NCBI GenBank assembly: GCA_038025085.1
Contig: CM076147.1
Location: forward strand, 40,546,766-40,610,765
Direction: 5' to 3'
Length of the DNA: 64,000 nt
Origin: Tetragonia tetragonoides
Taxonomy: Eukaryota; Streptophyta; Magnoliopsida; Caryophyllales; Aizoaceae
Numbering within the stretch: the stretch's first letter is position 1; each line of letters begins with the position of its first letter. The notes beneath the pieces are model-generated. The model was not told where the DNA came from. It ran no database searches and saw only the letters and a list, made by a program, of their open reading frames with translations. The translations under genes were made by a program, and so were the position numbers. This document shows, piece after piece, positions 15,152-26,700 of this stretch.

Positions 15152-15835
15152 CCTTTTATGTACCTTAGAACATGCTCTAGTGCTTGCAAATGAGGATATC
15201 TGGATTTTTGCATGAACTGACTTAATGTTTGAACAACATAAAAGAGATCAGGTCTTGTGTGTGTAAGAAAATTATGCTTCCCGATTAAGAGATAAGTCAT
15301 TGCATTATTCTTTCTGCTACTGATCAGCTCAGATTACATGCATTTTGTGATTCTGACTAGGTTTCCTGCCCTTCTTCTAGGCGTTTTGTCACTGGTTACT
15401 TTGTTCTACTTGACGAATCTCCAATCAGTTGGAAATCTAAGAAACAATGAATTGTTTCTAAATCTTCTGCAGAGGCATAATACAGGGCTATGCAACAGGC
15501 AACATCTAAAGTCACTTGGCTTGTGAATCTTTTGGATGAATTAGGTGTGACAGGCCTTAAGCCAATGGAGTTTAATTGTGATAATTCAAAGTGTCTTACA
15601 CATAGCTAAAAATCCAAGTCTTTTATAAACGAACAAAGCACATCGAGATTGATTGCCATTTCACTATAGATAAAGTCATAGAATGATTGCTACAACTTAG
15701 CTACTTGTCTACAGAACACCCATTGACTGATGTACTTTCAAAGATTTTACCATCTAAGCAAATGCATTGGGACCTTCTACTCAAGCTCGGAATGCTACCT
15801 TCTGCTTCATCCCCAGCTTGCATTATGTGAGGGGT
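15112..15835. pseudogene. Degenerate Ty1/copia relic with an internal inversion (RT tail reversed against RNase H)
   Basis: On the minus strand 15300-15150 encodes the end of a copia reverse transcriptase ([37 protein letters not shown]). From 15305 to about 15830 the plus strand encodes the following RNase H domain ([48 protein letters not shown]) with several stop codons and frame breaks. In an intact element these two parts are adjacent on one strand, so a breakpoint near 15300 inverted one piece. An (AAT)n tract at about 15117-15150 lies at the other end of the inverted piece. It differs clearly from the intact element at 16380-21921. Confidence 0.88.
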
Positions 15836-16040
15836 GTTGGGACCCTCACATTATGTTAGGACACATTTGCCACATCAGCACAGAGCCATAACAAATTCCA
15901 ACCCAGCAAGCGTTCTGTTAGAATAGTTTGTTACAACGTATAGTTAATTATTCCTTCATGAGGTTTTCTCCACAAATTCTTTTTCTCTCTTTATGCTCAA
16001 TAACTCCAAATTATAGAGTTTGACATAGTATTAGAGCAGG
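15836..16040 (+). repeat. Probable LTR of the copia relic, followed by a primer-binding-site-like sequence
   Basis: TGTTGGGACCCTCACATTATG directly follows the end of the RNase H relic, as a 3' LTR would. About 190 bp later, at 16026-16040, AGTATTAGAGC resembles the tRNA-iMet primer site TGGTATCAGAGC. A primer site normally follows a 5' LTR, so this LTR may have been shared by two elements or recombined. Confidence 0.5.
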
Positions 16041-16374
16041 CTTTATTTGGTCTAGCCTTCATAAATTTTTGTTTAGCTCACGCGCGTGTGACAGACCTAT
16101 ATAGTAGGTTTTATTTGGTTCACGCTTCAGCTCATGATGAGTCTTTGCGTGAGGTAGAGTGTTGAAGTGGATTTGTTTCCCACATAGAAAATTTTAGTGG
16201 TATTGAGCATACATACAACTAATATAAGCAAGTGAATTACTTCACCATTACCAATTGATTTTAGATTAAAACCTCACTTGTCTTATATGCGTGCTCACTT
16301 ATTAAGGCCCGAATATTAAAATTTATCAAAACTAAATATGACCGACTTGCAAATTGCTACCAAGCTCACTAAGA
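16041..16374. other. Spacer between copia relic and intact copia element
   Basis: Non-coding. It contains phrases such as TTTCCCACATAGAAAA and AATATAAGCAAGTGAATTA that recur in degraded plant retroelement DNA. No gene seen. Confidence 0.5.
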
Positions 16375-16379
16375 GAAGG

Positions 16380-16714
16380 TGTTGTTTGAGATGAATATCA
16401 GCACAAACTCATGAAGAGGGAAGAACAATTGAGAAGAAGAACAGAGAGAAATCTTAGAGAGAGAAAGTGATTGTGAGAAGAATGATTTCTCATTAACATA
16501 ACTAAATGAATTACAGCTGAATATGAGCTATATACTACAGGCAAGCAAGAGGCGCCAGCTAGGCTCCAACTCTAGCAGACAGGCTACTGTTTGTAACAAA
16601 CTGTAACAAACTTTTCTGTAGCTCTAACAAACTCTAACAGAAAAACTAATGCTATGCTCTGTACAATAATTACATGTTTACATGCTGTAATAATTAATCA
16701 CAGTAATTCCAACA
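16380..16714 (-). repeat. 3' LTR of the copia element
   Basis: 335 bp, identical to the other LTR apart from one base. It encodes no protein. Confidence 0.96.
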
Positions 16715-16721
16715 CCCCCCC

Positions 16722-19700
16722 TCAAGTAGGAGGGGATGACACTCCTAACTTGCTGAGCAGATAATGGTGTGGATGTCCTGGCAAGCTTTTGGTAAACAGA
16801 TCAGCCAACTGTTCATCTGTTCTGACATGATGAAGGCTAATTAACCCAGCTTGCAACTGTTCCCGCACATAATGACAATCCAATTCTATGTGTTTAGTGC
16901 GCTCATGGAAAATAGGATTTTTGGCAATGTAAATAGCTGCCTGGCTATCACATTTAAGAGTGATAGGCACAATGTCAGGGACAGTTAATTCACCAAGTAA
17001 TCTGGATAACCATGCTAATTCTGATGTAATTCTTCTTATGCTTCTGTATTCAGCTTCTACACTAGACAAAGAAACTGTAGCTTGCTTTTTAGATTTCCAT
17101 GAGATTGGACTCCCTCCAAGCATGATAAAATAACCACTTATGGATCTTATTGTTTGTGGACATGCTGCCCAATCTGAATCACAGTATGCTAGAAGCTTGT
17201 AGTCATCTTTGGAGTTCATGAACAGGCCCTGACCAGGATCCCTTCTAAGGTACTTCAGAACATGAAGAGCAGCATCCATGTGAGGTTGTTTAGGATTTTG
17301 CATGAATTGGCTTAGGTATTGAACTGCAAAGCTAAGATCAGGCCTTGTGTGTGTGAGGAAATTGAGCTTACCAACTAGCTTTCTAAACTGACCAGGATCA
17401 GTCATAGAGTTGCCTTCATTCAGTTTCAGTTTAATGTTTGTTTCCAGAGGGCATATTGCTGTAGGTCCAGAGGAACAAGCAAATTCCTTCAGCAACTCAT
17501 GAGCAAATTTTCTTTGAGTCAGAATAATTCCACCATTATTATGCAAAACCTCAATTCCCAAAAAATAATTCAAGTAGCCTAAGTCCTTGATTTTAAAGGT
17601 ATTGTCTAACAATAGCTTTAAATCTGCAATTTCTTTCTCATTGTCCCCTGTGATGAGAACATCATCAACATACACAGCAATGAAGACTGTGGAACCAACC
17701 ATTTTCTTGTGAAATAAAGAATGGTCATTTTGTGACATTTGATAACCCTTGGATTTGAGAGAATCTGATAACTTCCCATACCACTGCCTGGATGCTTGCT
17801 TGAGACTATAGAGGGATTTCTTGAGTTTGCCCACTTGGTTGGGGTTAGAAAGTTCCAAGCCAGGAGGTGGCTTCATGTAGATCTCCTCATGGAGGTCTCC
17901 ATGTAGAAAGGCATTATTAACATTAAGTTGGTGCATTGACCAACCTTGCTTGACTGCAATTGCAATTAGGGCCCTGATTGTAGTCATTTTGACTACTGGA
18001 GAAAAAGTCTCAGTGTAATCTATGCCTTCTACTTGAGTGAAACCCCTAACAACCAGTCTAGCTTTGTACCTCTCAATGGTACCATCAGCTTTAAGCTTGA
18101 TCTTATAAACCCATTTGCAGCTAATAGGCTTTTTGCCTTTGGGAAGATCAGTGATTAACCAAGTCTCATTTGCTTCAAGAGCTGCAAATTCTTTATACAT
18201 AGCTTCCTGCCATGAAGGGTTAGTAACAGCATTTTCAAAACAAGTAGGTTCATCTAGTTGCAAAACTGTGTTCAACAAATGCTGACTAGGAGAAGAGAGG
18301 GAGCTAAAACATACATGTTGAGGGAGGTTAATTGAAGAGGTGATGCTGTGAGGACAGGAAGAGGGGTTTGATTTAGAAGAAGTGAGCACATGACTACAAA
18401 CACTATTGCAGACATAATCCTGCAGGTATGAAGGAGGAGCAGTAGACCTGCTTGATCTTCTAACTTCAGGTGAAGAGTGAGGCTGAGCATGAATAGGTGA
18501 GGGAGATGTGTATGGGGGAGGATCATGAGAATCAGGTTGAGGAGTGTGATCATAAGTATGAGGATGAGACAAAGTCTGAAAGGGAAAGAAAGAATGAGAA
18601 ATATCTGAATGAGGTGACTGAAATGGGAATATATCCTCATGGAAAATAACATCCCTGGATATTTGAATTGTTTTTGTATCAAGATTATAAACTTTATAAC
18701 CTTTCTTCCCATAAGGATAACCTAGGAAGATGCATGAAGAAGCTCTAGGTTTGAATTTATCCCTGCCCCTTTTGAGTGTAGAAACATAACAAAGGCACCC
18801 AAAAGTCCTGAGGTGAGTGTAAGATGATTTGGAGCCAGTGAGAAGCTCATGTGGGGTTTTGCCATGTAATAATTTGGTAGGGAATCTGTTGATAAGATAT
18901 GTAGCTGTAAGGATACAATCTCCCCAAAATCTCACAGGTAAATGGAATTGAAACATGAGGGCTCTGGCTGTTTCTAGTAGGTGCTTGTGTTTTCTCTCCA
19001 CTATTCCATTTTGTTGTGGTGTATCAGTGCAACTAGTTTGGTGAATGATGCCCTTGGAGAGGAAAAAATTAGTAGCTTCTTTACTGAGACCTAATTCCAA
19101 GGCATTGTCTGATCTTATTGTTTGTATTGTGGCTTGATATTGTGTACTGGCCATTTCTGAAAAGGCTTGTATGAGAGGTAGGGCATTACTCTTGGCACTG
19201 AGTAAGTGTGTCCAAGTAGTTCTAGTGAAATCATCAACAATGGTGAGAAAGTAGCTAAAGCCATTGTATGTAGGTGTATGATAGGCACCCCAGAGGTCAA
19301 TGTGAATGAGCTGAAATGGTTGAGTAGTTTGGATGTGACTGTGAGGGAAGGGGTTTCTGTGTTGTCTAGCTTTAGCACAAATATCACAGCTTGAGAGCAT
19401 ATTATTTTCAGATACATTGTCAAGTAAACACAAGGATTTCAACTTGTACAACGGAAGATGTCCAAGTCTATTATGCCACAATAAAGCATTGCATTTATGT
19501 GCATTATTACAGTGAATATCACTATCTGTATCATGAATGGGAAAATGCAGTTTATAATCACTGATATTACAACAATCAGGAGTAGGTAATTTGTTGATAT
19601 ATCTTGTATCAACATTATTTTCTAAAACAGGAAATCCAACAGCAGGAATATGGGAAAGGGAAGATGGCTGCATTCTGAACAAGAACAGGCCAGCATGAGC

Positions 19701-21212
19701 ATTTCCAAACTCAACAAAGGAATGTGCATCACCAAGATCCTGAGGCCTCTTCATTGAAGGGCCCTGCAGGAATAAAAGAAAGCATTGAAGCTCAGTAAAC
19801 AAGGCATAATAGTGTATCTGTTTGCATAATCTGCCAATAGAGAGCAAATTATATTTGAATTGAGGCACATAAAAGACATTTTTGAGAGAAATGGTGTTTG
19901 TGATCTGAACTGTACCAATTTGTGTGACAGCTACAATTTGTTTATTTGGGAGAGTGATTTGGTGAGGCTTATTTAGATGTGTGGTGCTAGAAAAGAGTGA
20001 CATGTCATGACACATATGGTCAGAAGCTCCTGTGTCTAGGATCCAAACGTAATCAACAGAAGCAGAACAACAAGCATTGCAAATACATGAACCTGAAAAG
20101 TTTTGAGAAGTGCCAGAAATCTTACCAGCACAGTTGACGAATGAATTAATATGAGAAATAGAAGCTCCAGAATCCTGAGTGCTCTTGAGATTGTTTCCAG
20201 CACCTATCTGAGTCTTGTTCAGTAGAGCAAGCAGATTGCTGCAATCTTCTTGTGTCAAGCCAAGGATATTAGAACCAGTCCTAGCCAAACTGATATTGGC
20301 ATTGTCAGTTGAATGATATTGTTCATTATCATTGTCTCCAGATACATTAGCAACATATGTCCTGCTTTTAGTGAATTTAAATTCCTTTGGAAATCCTATG
20401 ATCCTGTAGCATTTGCTTGCTTCATGGCCTGTTTTCTTGCAGTGAGTACAGACAAGAGATTTTCTGCCTTCAAACTTTCCTTTGTAACTGTTCTGTGATG
20501 AATTGTGATGCTGATTGGCATACATAGCAGCAGACTCTGAAGCAAATTGAGTTGTTGAGTGAATTCTTCTTTGATTTTCATCTTGAATTAGGAGAGCATA
20601 AGCCTGACCTAGATTAGGTAAAGGCTTCATCATAAGAATATTGCCCCTAATGTTGTCATAAAGTGGATTTAGTCCCATGAGAAATTGAACCAGCTTCTGT
20701 TCTTGCTCATTCTTGTTGATTGCCTGCACAGCTCCACAGGTACAGGTTGGGAGACAAGTCAAAGCACTTAATTCATCCCAATTTTTCTTCATCTTGGTGA
20801 AATATGAAGCAATATCACTGGTACCTTGACCTGTATCACTGATATCTTTCTGTAACTGATATAACCTGGCGCCACTGGCTTGACCAAACCTGTCTTCCAG
20901 CTCAGTCCAAATCTGATGAGCAGAACTGCAATATAGCACACTTTCTGCTATATCACTAGACAGGACATTTAAAATCCAAGAAGTCACCATATCGTTGCAG
21001 CGCTGCCATAGATTGAAATGTTCTTCAGTTGCAGCAGGTCTGGTTGTTTGTCCAGTAACCATTCCTAACTTGTTTTTAGCAGAAAGACCAATGGACATTG
21101 CCTTTTTCCATGGTCCAAAACCTGTTCCATCGAATGGTTTAGCTACCAGTAGCATCCCAGGGTGATCCGATGCATGCAAATATAAAGGATTTGTAGAATC
21201 AATTGGAGCCAT
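16722..21212 (-). CDS. Copia Gag-Pol polyprotein, single uninterrupted frame of 1496 residues
   Basis: Domains in order: UBN2-type Gag (about 20-220), CCHC zinc knuckle [14 protein letters not shown] (255-268), aspartic protease [11 protein letters not shown] (about 390-400), GAG-pre-integrase with WHNRLGH, DDE integrase with HIDLWGAY and GIVERKH, reverse transcriptase with [12 protein letters not shown] and YVDDVLITG (about 1180), and RNase H with CDSDWAACP and [11 protein letters not shown]. The order integrase before RT defines Ty1/copia. The frame is open from the ATG at 21212 to a stop at 16724-16722 that abuts the polypurine tract. One key residue is odd: motif A reads [11 protein letters not shown] where family members have QLDV, so the catalytic Asp at about residue 1097 (codon 17924-17922, AAT) is Asn. 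This should cripple reverse transcription, so the copy probably moved using another element's enzyme or mutated after insertion. Confidence 0.96.
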   Translation of the reverse strand: MAPIDSTNPLYLHASDHPGMLLVAKPFDGTGFGPWKKAMSIGLSAKNKLGMVTGQTTRPAATEEHFNLWQRCNDMVTSWILNVLSSDIAESVLYCSSAHQIWTELEDRFGQASGARLYQLQKDISDTGQGTSDIASYFTKMKKNWDELSALTCLPTCTCGAVQAINKNEQEQKLVQFLMGLNPLYDNIRGNILMMKPLPNLGQAYALLIQDENQRRIHSTTQFASESAAMYANQHHNSSQNSYKGKFEGRKSLVCTHCKKTGHEASKCYRIIGFPKEFKFTKSRTYVANVSGDNDNEQYHSTDNANISLARTGSNILGLTQEDCSNLLALLNKTQIGAGNNLKSTQDSGASISHINSFVNCAGKISGTSQNFSGSCICNACCSASVDYVWILDTGASDHMCHDMSLFSSTTHLNKPHQITLPNKQIVAVTQIGTVQITNTISLKNVFYVPQFKYNLLSIGRLCKQIHYYALFTELQCFLLFLQGPSMKRPQDLGDAHSFVEFGNAHAGLFLFRMQPSSLSHIPAVGFPVLENNVDTRYINKLPTPDCCNISDYKLHFPIHDTDSDIHCNNAHKCNALLWHNRLGHLPLYKLKSLCLLDNVSENNMLSSCDICAKARQHRNPFPHSHIQTTQPFQLIHIDLWGAYHTPTYNGFSYFLTIVDDFTRTTWTHLLSAKSNALPLIQAFSEMASTQYQATIQTIRSDNALELGLSKEATNFFLSKGIIHQTSCTDTPQQNGIVERKHKHLLETARALMFQFHLPVRFWGDCILTATYLINRFPTKLLHGKTPHELLTGSKSSYTHLRTFGCLCYVSTLKRGRDKFKPRASSCIFLGYPYGKKGYKVYNLDTKTIQISRDVIFHEDIFPFQSPHSDISHSFFPFQTLSHPHTYDHTPQPDSHDPPPYTSPSPIHAQPHSSPEVRRSSRSTAPPSYLQDYVCNSVCSHVLTSSKSNPSSCPHSITSSINLPQHVCFSSLSSPSQHLLNTVLQLDEPTCFENAVTNPSWQEAMYKEFAALEANETWLITDLPKGKKPISCKWVYKIKLKADGTIERYKARLVVRGFTQVEGIDYTETFSPVVKMTTIRALIAIAVKQGWSMHQLNVNNAFLHGDLHEEIYMKPPPGLELSNPNQVGKLKKSLYSLKQASRQWYGKLSDSLKSKGYQMSQNDHSLFHKKMVGSTVFIAVYVDDVLITGDNEKEIADLKLLLDNTFKIKDLGYLNYFLGIEVLHNNGGIILTQRKFAHELLKEFACSSGPTAICPLETNIKLKLNEGNSMTDPGQFRKLVGKLNFLTHTRPDLSFAVQYLSQFMQNPKQPHMDAALHVLKYLRRDPGQGLFMNSKDDYKLLAYCDSDWAACPQTIRSISGYFIMLGGSPISWKSKKQATVSLSSVEAEYRSIRRITSELAWLSRLLGELTVPDIVPITLKCDSQAAIYIAKNPIFHERTKHIELDCHYVREQLQAGLISLHHVRTDEQLADLFTKSLPGHPHHYLLSKLGVSSPPT

Positions 21213-21574
21213 TGAATTGATCAGAAGTGAAGTATGAATTAGCGAAAAATAGCGCGAACAGGAATGAATTTTGATTGTAAGAAAAATGCGGAAATAAAGA
21301 TGATGATGATGAATATGTGATTTTATAAACGAAAATCACGATCAATGAATCTTTGTAGAATCTCTGAATCTGTTTGATGAGCAAGAACAATTGATGAATC
21401 AAATCAATTTGTTCGAAAGAAGAAATGAATTGTGATGTGAATTTTCTTCGAGATTAAACTCAAAGAATTGATTTAGCAGGATCAATTGATGAAACAAATC
21501 AATCGATCGAAATGTGAAATGATCTGAGAAAAAGATTCAGAGGTTGAATTTGAGCTGATTTTAGAGCAGATAAT

Positions 21575-21586
21575 GCTCTGATACCA
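21575..21586 (-). other. Copia primer-binding site
   Basis: TGGTATCAGAGC on the minus strand immediately follows the 5' LTR. It is complementary to the 3' end of plant initiator tRNA-Met and would prime minus-strand DNA synthesis. Confidence 0.93.
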
Positions 21587-21921
21587 TGTTGTTTGAGATG
21601 AATATCAGCACAAACTCATGAAGAGGGAAGAACAATTGAGAAGAAGAACAGAGAGAAATCTTAGAGAGAGAAAGTGATTGTGAGAAGAATGATTTCTCAT
21701 TAACAGAACTAAATGAATTACAGCTGAATATGAGCTATATACTACAGGCAAGCAAGAGGCGCCAGCTAGGCTCCAACTCTAGCAGACAGGCTACTGTTTG
21801 TAACAAACTGTAACAAACTTTTCTGTAGCTCTAACAAACTCTAACAGAAAAACTAATGCTATGCTCTGTACAATAATTACATGTTTACATGCTGTAATAA
21901 TTAATCACAGTAATTCCAACA
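21587..21921 (-). repeat. 5' LTR of the copia element
   Basis: 335 bp with TG...CA ends. The region from here to the polyprotein ATG (21213-21574) is the untranslated leader. Confidence 0.96.
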
Positions 21922-21926
21922 GAAGG

Positions 21927-23794
21927 TAGTATTGTACAATAGTATCATAATGCCATGTGATACACATCTTAGTATGACAATATCTAGCCAATCGGCTTCT
22001 TTCGTGATCCTTGCGGTGGAGGCTAGTGGTGTAGACACGATATTTGCACATTGACCACCTCTTTTTTTTCTTTTTCTTTTTTTGTTGCTCATCTGCCAAT
22101 TGGCCACCTAACTCCCTGTTTTCCCTTCTGTTCAAGGTTTCCATATTCGTTGACATAAATTAAAAGAAATTTAATTCCACTAAACCCAAAAGGACCAGGA
22201 AAAAGTTTACTAAAATTTAATTAGTCGTTAAGGCACGACCAAACCTGTTCTGCGGACCGTATCATCGCCAGCCGTTAAACGAGCACCACTGGCTCGACGC
22301 GCGTACTGAAGTATTTAACTCCACGGGCCTGATGGTTGCGTAAGCACTGCCAATCAGTGTTTGACACGTCAGTCCTAACATCGCGGGTACAATCGCCACA
22401 CTATGTCCTCGCAATACTCCCTGGTCCCTATCCTTAAAAATAAGCAGCAGCATAAGAAGCTTCTCATTCTCCCCCCCCAACTGTCAGATTTTTATACCCA
22501 CGTGTCAATATTTGGTTACAACAATCAACCAATTACAACTCAGTCCACCAATAGAGATTAGAATCTCACTCTCACCAATAAGGGGATGCCTAGAAAGTGA
22601 GGTTTTAAATTATTCTATAATTATGTGTGTTATTTTTCAATAAATTTAAGTAAATTGAAGTAAAAAAATAAATAAATCATTAAATTGAATTGAATCAGGT
22701 CTTATATTTAATTTTTTTCATTTCCTATTGTAATTTGTATGTGAATTTAATATAGTGAGCTATGTACTTTTGATCATCCCCAAAAAAAATTATAACAAAA
22801 TATCAATTTATTTTTTGTTCGAAATCATACTTGTGATTTAGACAACCTACTAATTTCTAGTAGTACTATTGGTATGAGGTGATTTAATTTAGTTTGGACC
22901 ATAGGTTTGCCATAAAGCTTTTGGGTAAGAATTAGTCTAGTTCGCACTAAATCGATTCACAAAATTATAAAATTCTTCTAATAAGTAGTATTTTTCGTTT
23001 TAAAATTCAAATTCTTGATATTAATTAAGGAAAAGAGTGCCAAATTACTCAAACCATATTTCGGTTGAGGTGGCCTAATTTGAGATTAGAAAATGCTTTG
23101 CTTTGCTAGCGCCACTTTAGAAAGAAGAAAACTAAAAAAGGATTACAGGGAGGAAATGGCGCCATAAACAAAGACGTACAGATAAAACACGAAAGTTTCT
23201 TACCATTTTTTCTCACTACTTTATTCACTTCGTCTCTCTAAAGTGGAAGACTTTGTCAGTTGTCACCAACTTTCTCTCTCTTCAAATAATACAGTACATG
23301 CTCCCTCGTTTCATTTCCCTTCACTTCTTCCATCGCCCAGAAAAAAGTCGAAATTTCCGCTCCGAAAAGTTCCTCCATTTCCCCTAATTTCCCCCTTTTC
23401 GATGAATTTTCACTTTTAGATTCCTTAATTGGGCTCTTTCTTTCCCATCATCCCAATCAAATCGATCAGCTCTCCAATTTCAAAAATTCCCCGTAATTTC
23501 GGTTTTTGTTCGAAGAAAATTGGTGAATTTCGTGATTAAGGTGCTTGATTTTGCTTCTCATGTTTAGTAATTCGATACCATTCTCTCAATCGTCTGTGAA
23601 TTTCACATTACGAACAACAAGAACCCCTTTTCTTTACTCAATTTCCAGTCTTTTCTTCCCTTCAGATGTTTTCTTCATCTTATACTTTAATTGCTCCCGT
23701 TTTCGCCTAAAAATTTGAAAAACCCTAACCCTAACCTTAACCTTTCCTCAATTCTGATTGAAGTCCCAAATAAATTCACATTTTGTGCAATAAA
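21927..23794 (+). promoter_or_regulatory. Intergenic region and 5' leader of the RCC1-repeat gene
   Basis: About 21927-23200 shows no gene. From about 23230 pyrimidine-rich sequence typical of a plant leader begins. At 23717-23740 a short run AACCCTAACCCTAACC, a telomere-like (telo-box) repeat, lies within the probable leader about 60 bases before the ATG. No TATA box can be placed with confidence. Confidence 0.45.
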
Positions 23795-26700
23795 ATGGCG
23801 GCAATGATTGATGATTTACCATCACATATTATGTTAGATATATTAACCTCAGGTAGGTTAAGTGCTGTTGATCTTGTGTGTTTAGAATTGGCGTCAACTG
23901 CTTTCGGGGGCGTAAGCCAAGGGCTGTATCCTCTGAAGTTCCGGTCCCTGGTTGATTTGGCTGCGTTTCAGTTATGTGGTTCACATCCCATATACGCTCC
24001 CATGAGCTTGGAGGCTCGAAAGGCGCTTTTTGATCGGTGTGGCGGGAACTGGAAGCGGGTTTTGAGGTTCTTGCAATCTGTTGAGCAAGCGTCTGACATT
24101 GTAGAAACATCTTCAGGCAATGTAATGTCTCTCTTGAGTCTTGTCATTTTTTAAAAGTTGATTATTTGTTGTCTTTTTGATGGGGTTTTATGTTTGGTGT
24201 GGTTTGTAATAATGCCTAATGTGAAATATGCGAATTCATGCACACTTTGGGAATTTTAGCGAAATGGGATTTTGTGTAGGATAGATGTATTTGAAGGAAA
24301 TTCGGAAGGCATTGAGTACTTAACAAGAAATAATGAAATAAGAAACATATGTCAATTTAGTGAGATATTTGGTTGTTGTATTGTTATGTAAGCCGAAAAA
24401 AGAAAACTGTATCGTGGTAATGATTTACTTTTTTTGATGGCATTGGCTTGTTTTTGCTGATTATTTGTTGCCATGTTTAGAAAAATAGAATGTCATAGCT
24501 TTACTTGGTCATATATTTCTATCCTTGTTGTCTAGTGGAATATTTGTTTGTCTCATATGTGACAAGAAAGGGGAATGGTATGGCATTTTTCGTGAGATTG
24601 AATAGTGTCATGTGCTTTGATGCTGTGTAGTCTTTATTTGACTGGATCAAGTACTATCTATCTTTTGTTGGTTTCGGCTTCTTTGGTGGATAAGTAATTT
24701 TTCTGGTTGCTTATGTTGTCGAATCAATCAGCAGATGCAGATAAAGGCCGGAAGATATCACACTTTGCTTGTCAGAAATTCGTCAGTTTACACTTGTGGT
24801 TCCAGCTTGTGTGGTGTTCTTGGTCAAGGTTCGGAAACAACACAGTGTGTAGCATTTAGCCGGATCACTTTCCCGTCTTCCTCACCCGTGGTCCAAGTTT
24901 CAGCCTCACACAATCATGCAGCTTTTGTGACAGTCTGGGGAGGTTTGTGAACTCTGTATTTCTTATCAATTTAAGAAAATTTATATCTATGTTATGGGAA
25001 AAAAATGAAGTAACTTGAAAGGAAAAAAGAGAGGAACACTATAAATGTGATCAAGTACTCCTGTGGAATTTCCCAATATCCTTTATTATTAGCTTTATGG
25101 ATTCAAATTTGCCTTTTGTTGTGTGCGCCACCGTTATTCTGGTCATCGTCAAGCTGTGTTTATCATGATTAGATGTACTGCCTTTTGAGTTGAAGACTTT
25201 CTATAAATTATTCAGTCTAAATGGTCAGTGTAAATTCTTATGTAGTATAGTATTTTCTGAGAACAATTGTTGTTGGTGCCCTAGGCGATAGAAAATGCAG
25301 TGGTTGAATGTCTTGCCTTCCACAGTCCACTGGGGTCAGATTCCTTAGATAGGATTAGGTCTAAGTCATGGTAATTTAGTTCAAGTCTTGCTGTTAGTGT
25401 GTGCTGTCATTTATGGTTAGACGTTCATTTGAAGTGCCAAATAAAACAGGGAGGCAGCCAAATGCCGCCATCCTGCTTAAGTAAAAAGACCACGTTTCAA
25501 GATTGCCGAAGACTCGAAGAGTAGGCAAGTTGATTGCAAATGAGTGTATTGGTTCTGACTTCTGCGGCCGGGACACTTGCAACAGCCGTAAGGCTGTACT
25601 TTTGGGAGGACGTGTTTTTCACTTTCATAATGGAGGTAGACATTGGGGGCTTCTATAGAAAAATGCGTAGGAATAGGGTTACCTGAAAATTATTTGTGAA
25701 CCAGGTGAACTTTAGTCTTCAATGGTATTCTTCGACTCTTTGTGTCATTGCAGTAAATCCTTAATCAGAAAGGATGAAAAGTAAATCATGATTATGGGTC
25801 TTGTGTATTTCTTTGTGTATAGATTTGGTGAAGATATCTTTGGTTGGTTCAACTCTGCAACTTTATTCTTTTTTATGTGTGGTGCTTTGTTGTGTTTGTT
25901 CATGTTCTTATGTTTGTTCTGCTAGGGTAACTGAACAAACTTGTCTTTTTGTTATAGCTCTCCTAAGGCTTTATGAAGTTTTTACTAGCTCAAGGCCTTA
26001 GTGACTCTCCTTTTTTGTCGATCAATATGAAATGACAAACTTCTGGCACATAGCTGATCGGGCATTAACTTTTCTGAGTACAACAAGTTTTCATGTCTTT
26101 CTGGTTTCCCAGTCATTGTTATATTGCGCTATGCGCAACACAGTGATTTTTTTAATGTTGTTTATAGACAAGTTTAGTGGACAAAATATTAAGTTTGATA
26201 TACAAGTTTAGTGGTCCAGAAATAATGTTACTATCTAAAAGATGTTTTGTTTGAATTATGCCCCTCTAGAGAAACCTCAGTTCAATGGCTGACGTGATAT
26301 ATTAACCATTTGTATATACAGGTCTTCACATGTGGAGACAATTCCTCTTTTTGTTGTGGGCATAAAGATACAAGTCGTCCCATTTTCCGGCCTAGATTTG
26401 TTGAAGCACTGAAAGGCATTCCCTGTAAGCAGGTCATTCCTTTTTTTATGCATCTGATTTTTCTTGTTTCTGATATATGATATGTTTGATTATGTAATAT
26501 GTTGCCTTAAGTGAGAACTTTCATTGCAGGTAGTTTTGATTTTATCTGAAACCCTATTGCAGTATGGGAACCTGTAATTGTGCCCCCGGGGGGTGGGGGG
26601 ACAAATTCAGGTCTGACCATGGTTCACTGTTACAGGGGGATTGTGTATGAATAAACTTGCCGCACAACCTTCCATGAGTACCAATACAAAATTATCCTTA

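Larger units (their letters stand above)
16380..21921 (-). mobile_element. Full-length Ty1/copia LTR retrotransposon, recently inserted
   Basis: Two 335-bp LTRs (16380-16714 and 21587-21921) begin TG and end CA and differ by a single base seen by eye (T against G in ATTAACA[T/G]AACT). The target duplication GAAGG flanks it at 16375-16379 and 21922-21926. On the minus strand the 5' LTR is at the high-coordinate end. The primer site TGGTATCAGAGC (21575-21586), matching initiator tRNA-Met, directly abuts it. A purine tract GGGGGGG (16715-16721) precedes the 3' LTR and directly follows the polyprotein stop codon. Near-identical LTRs imply a very young insertion. Confidence 0.97.

Noticed and set aside
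18272..18712. 146-codon antisense-frame ORF within the copia element
   Set aside because: It is a shifted-frame shadow of the polyprotein in the low-complexity linker between integrase and RT.
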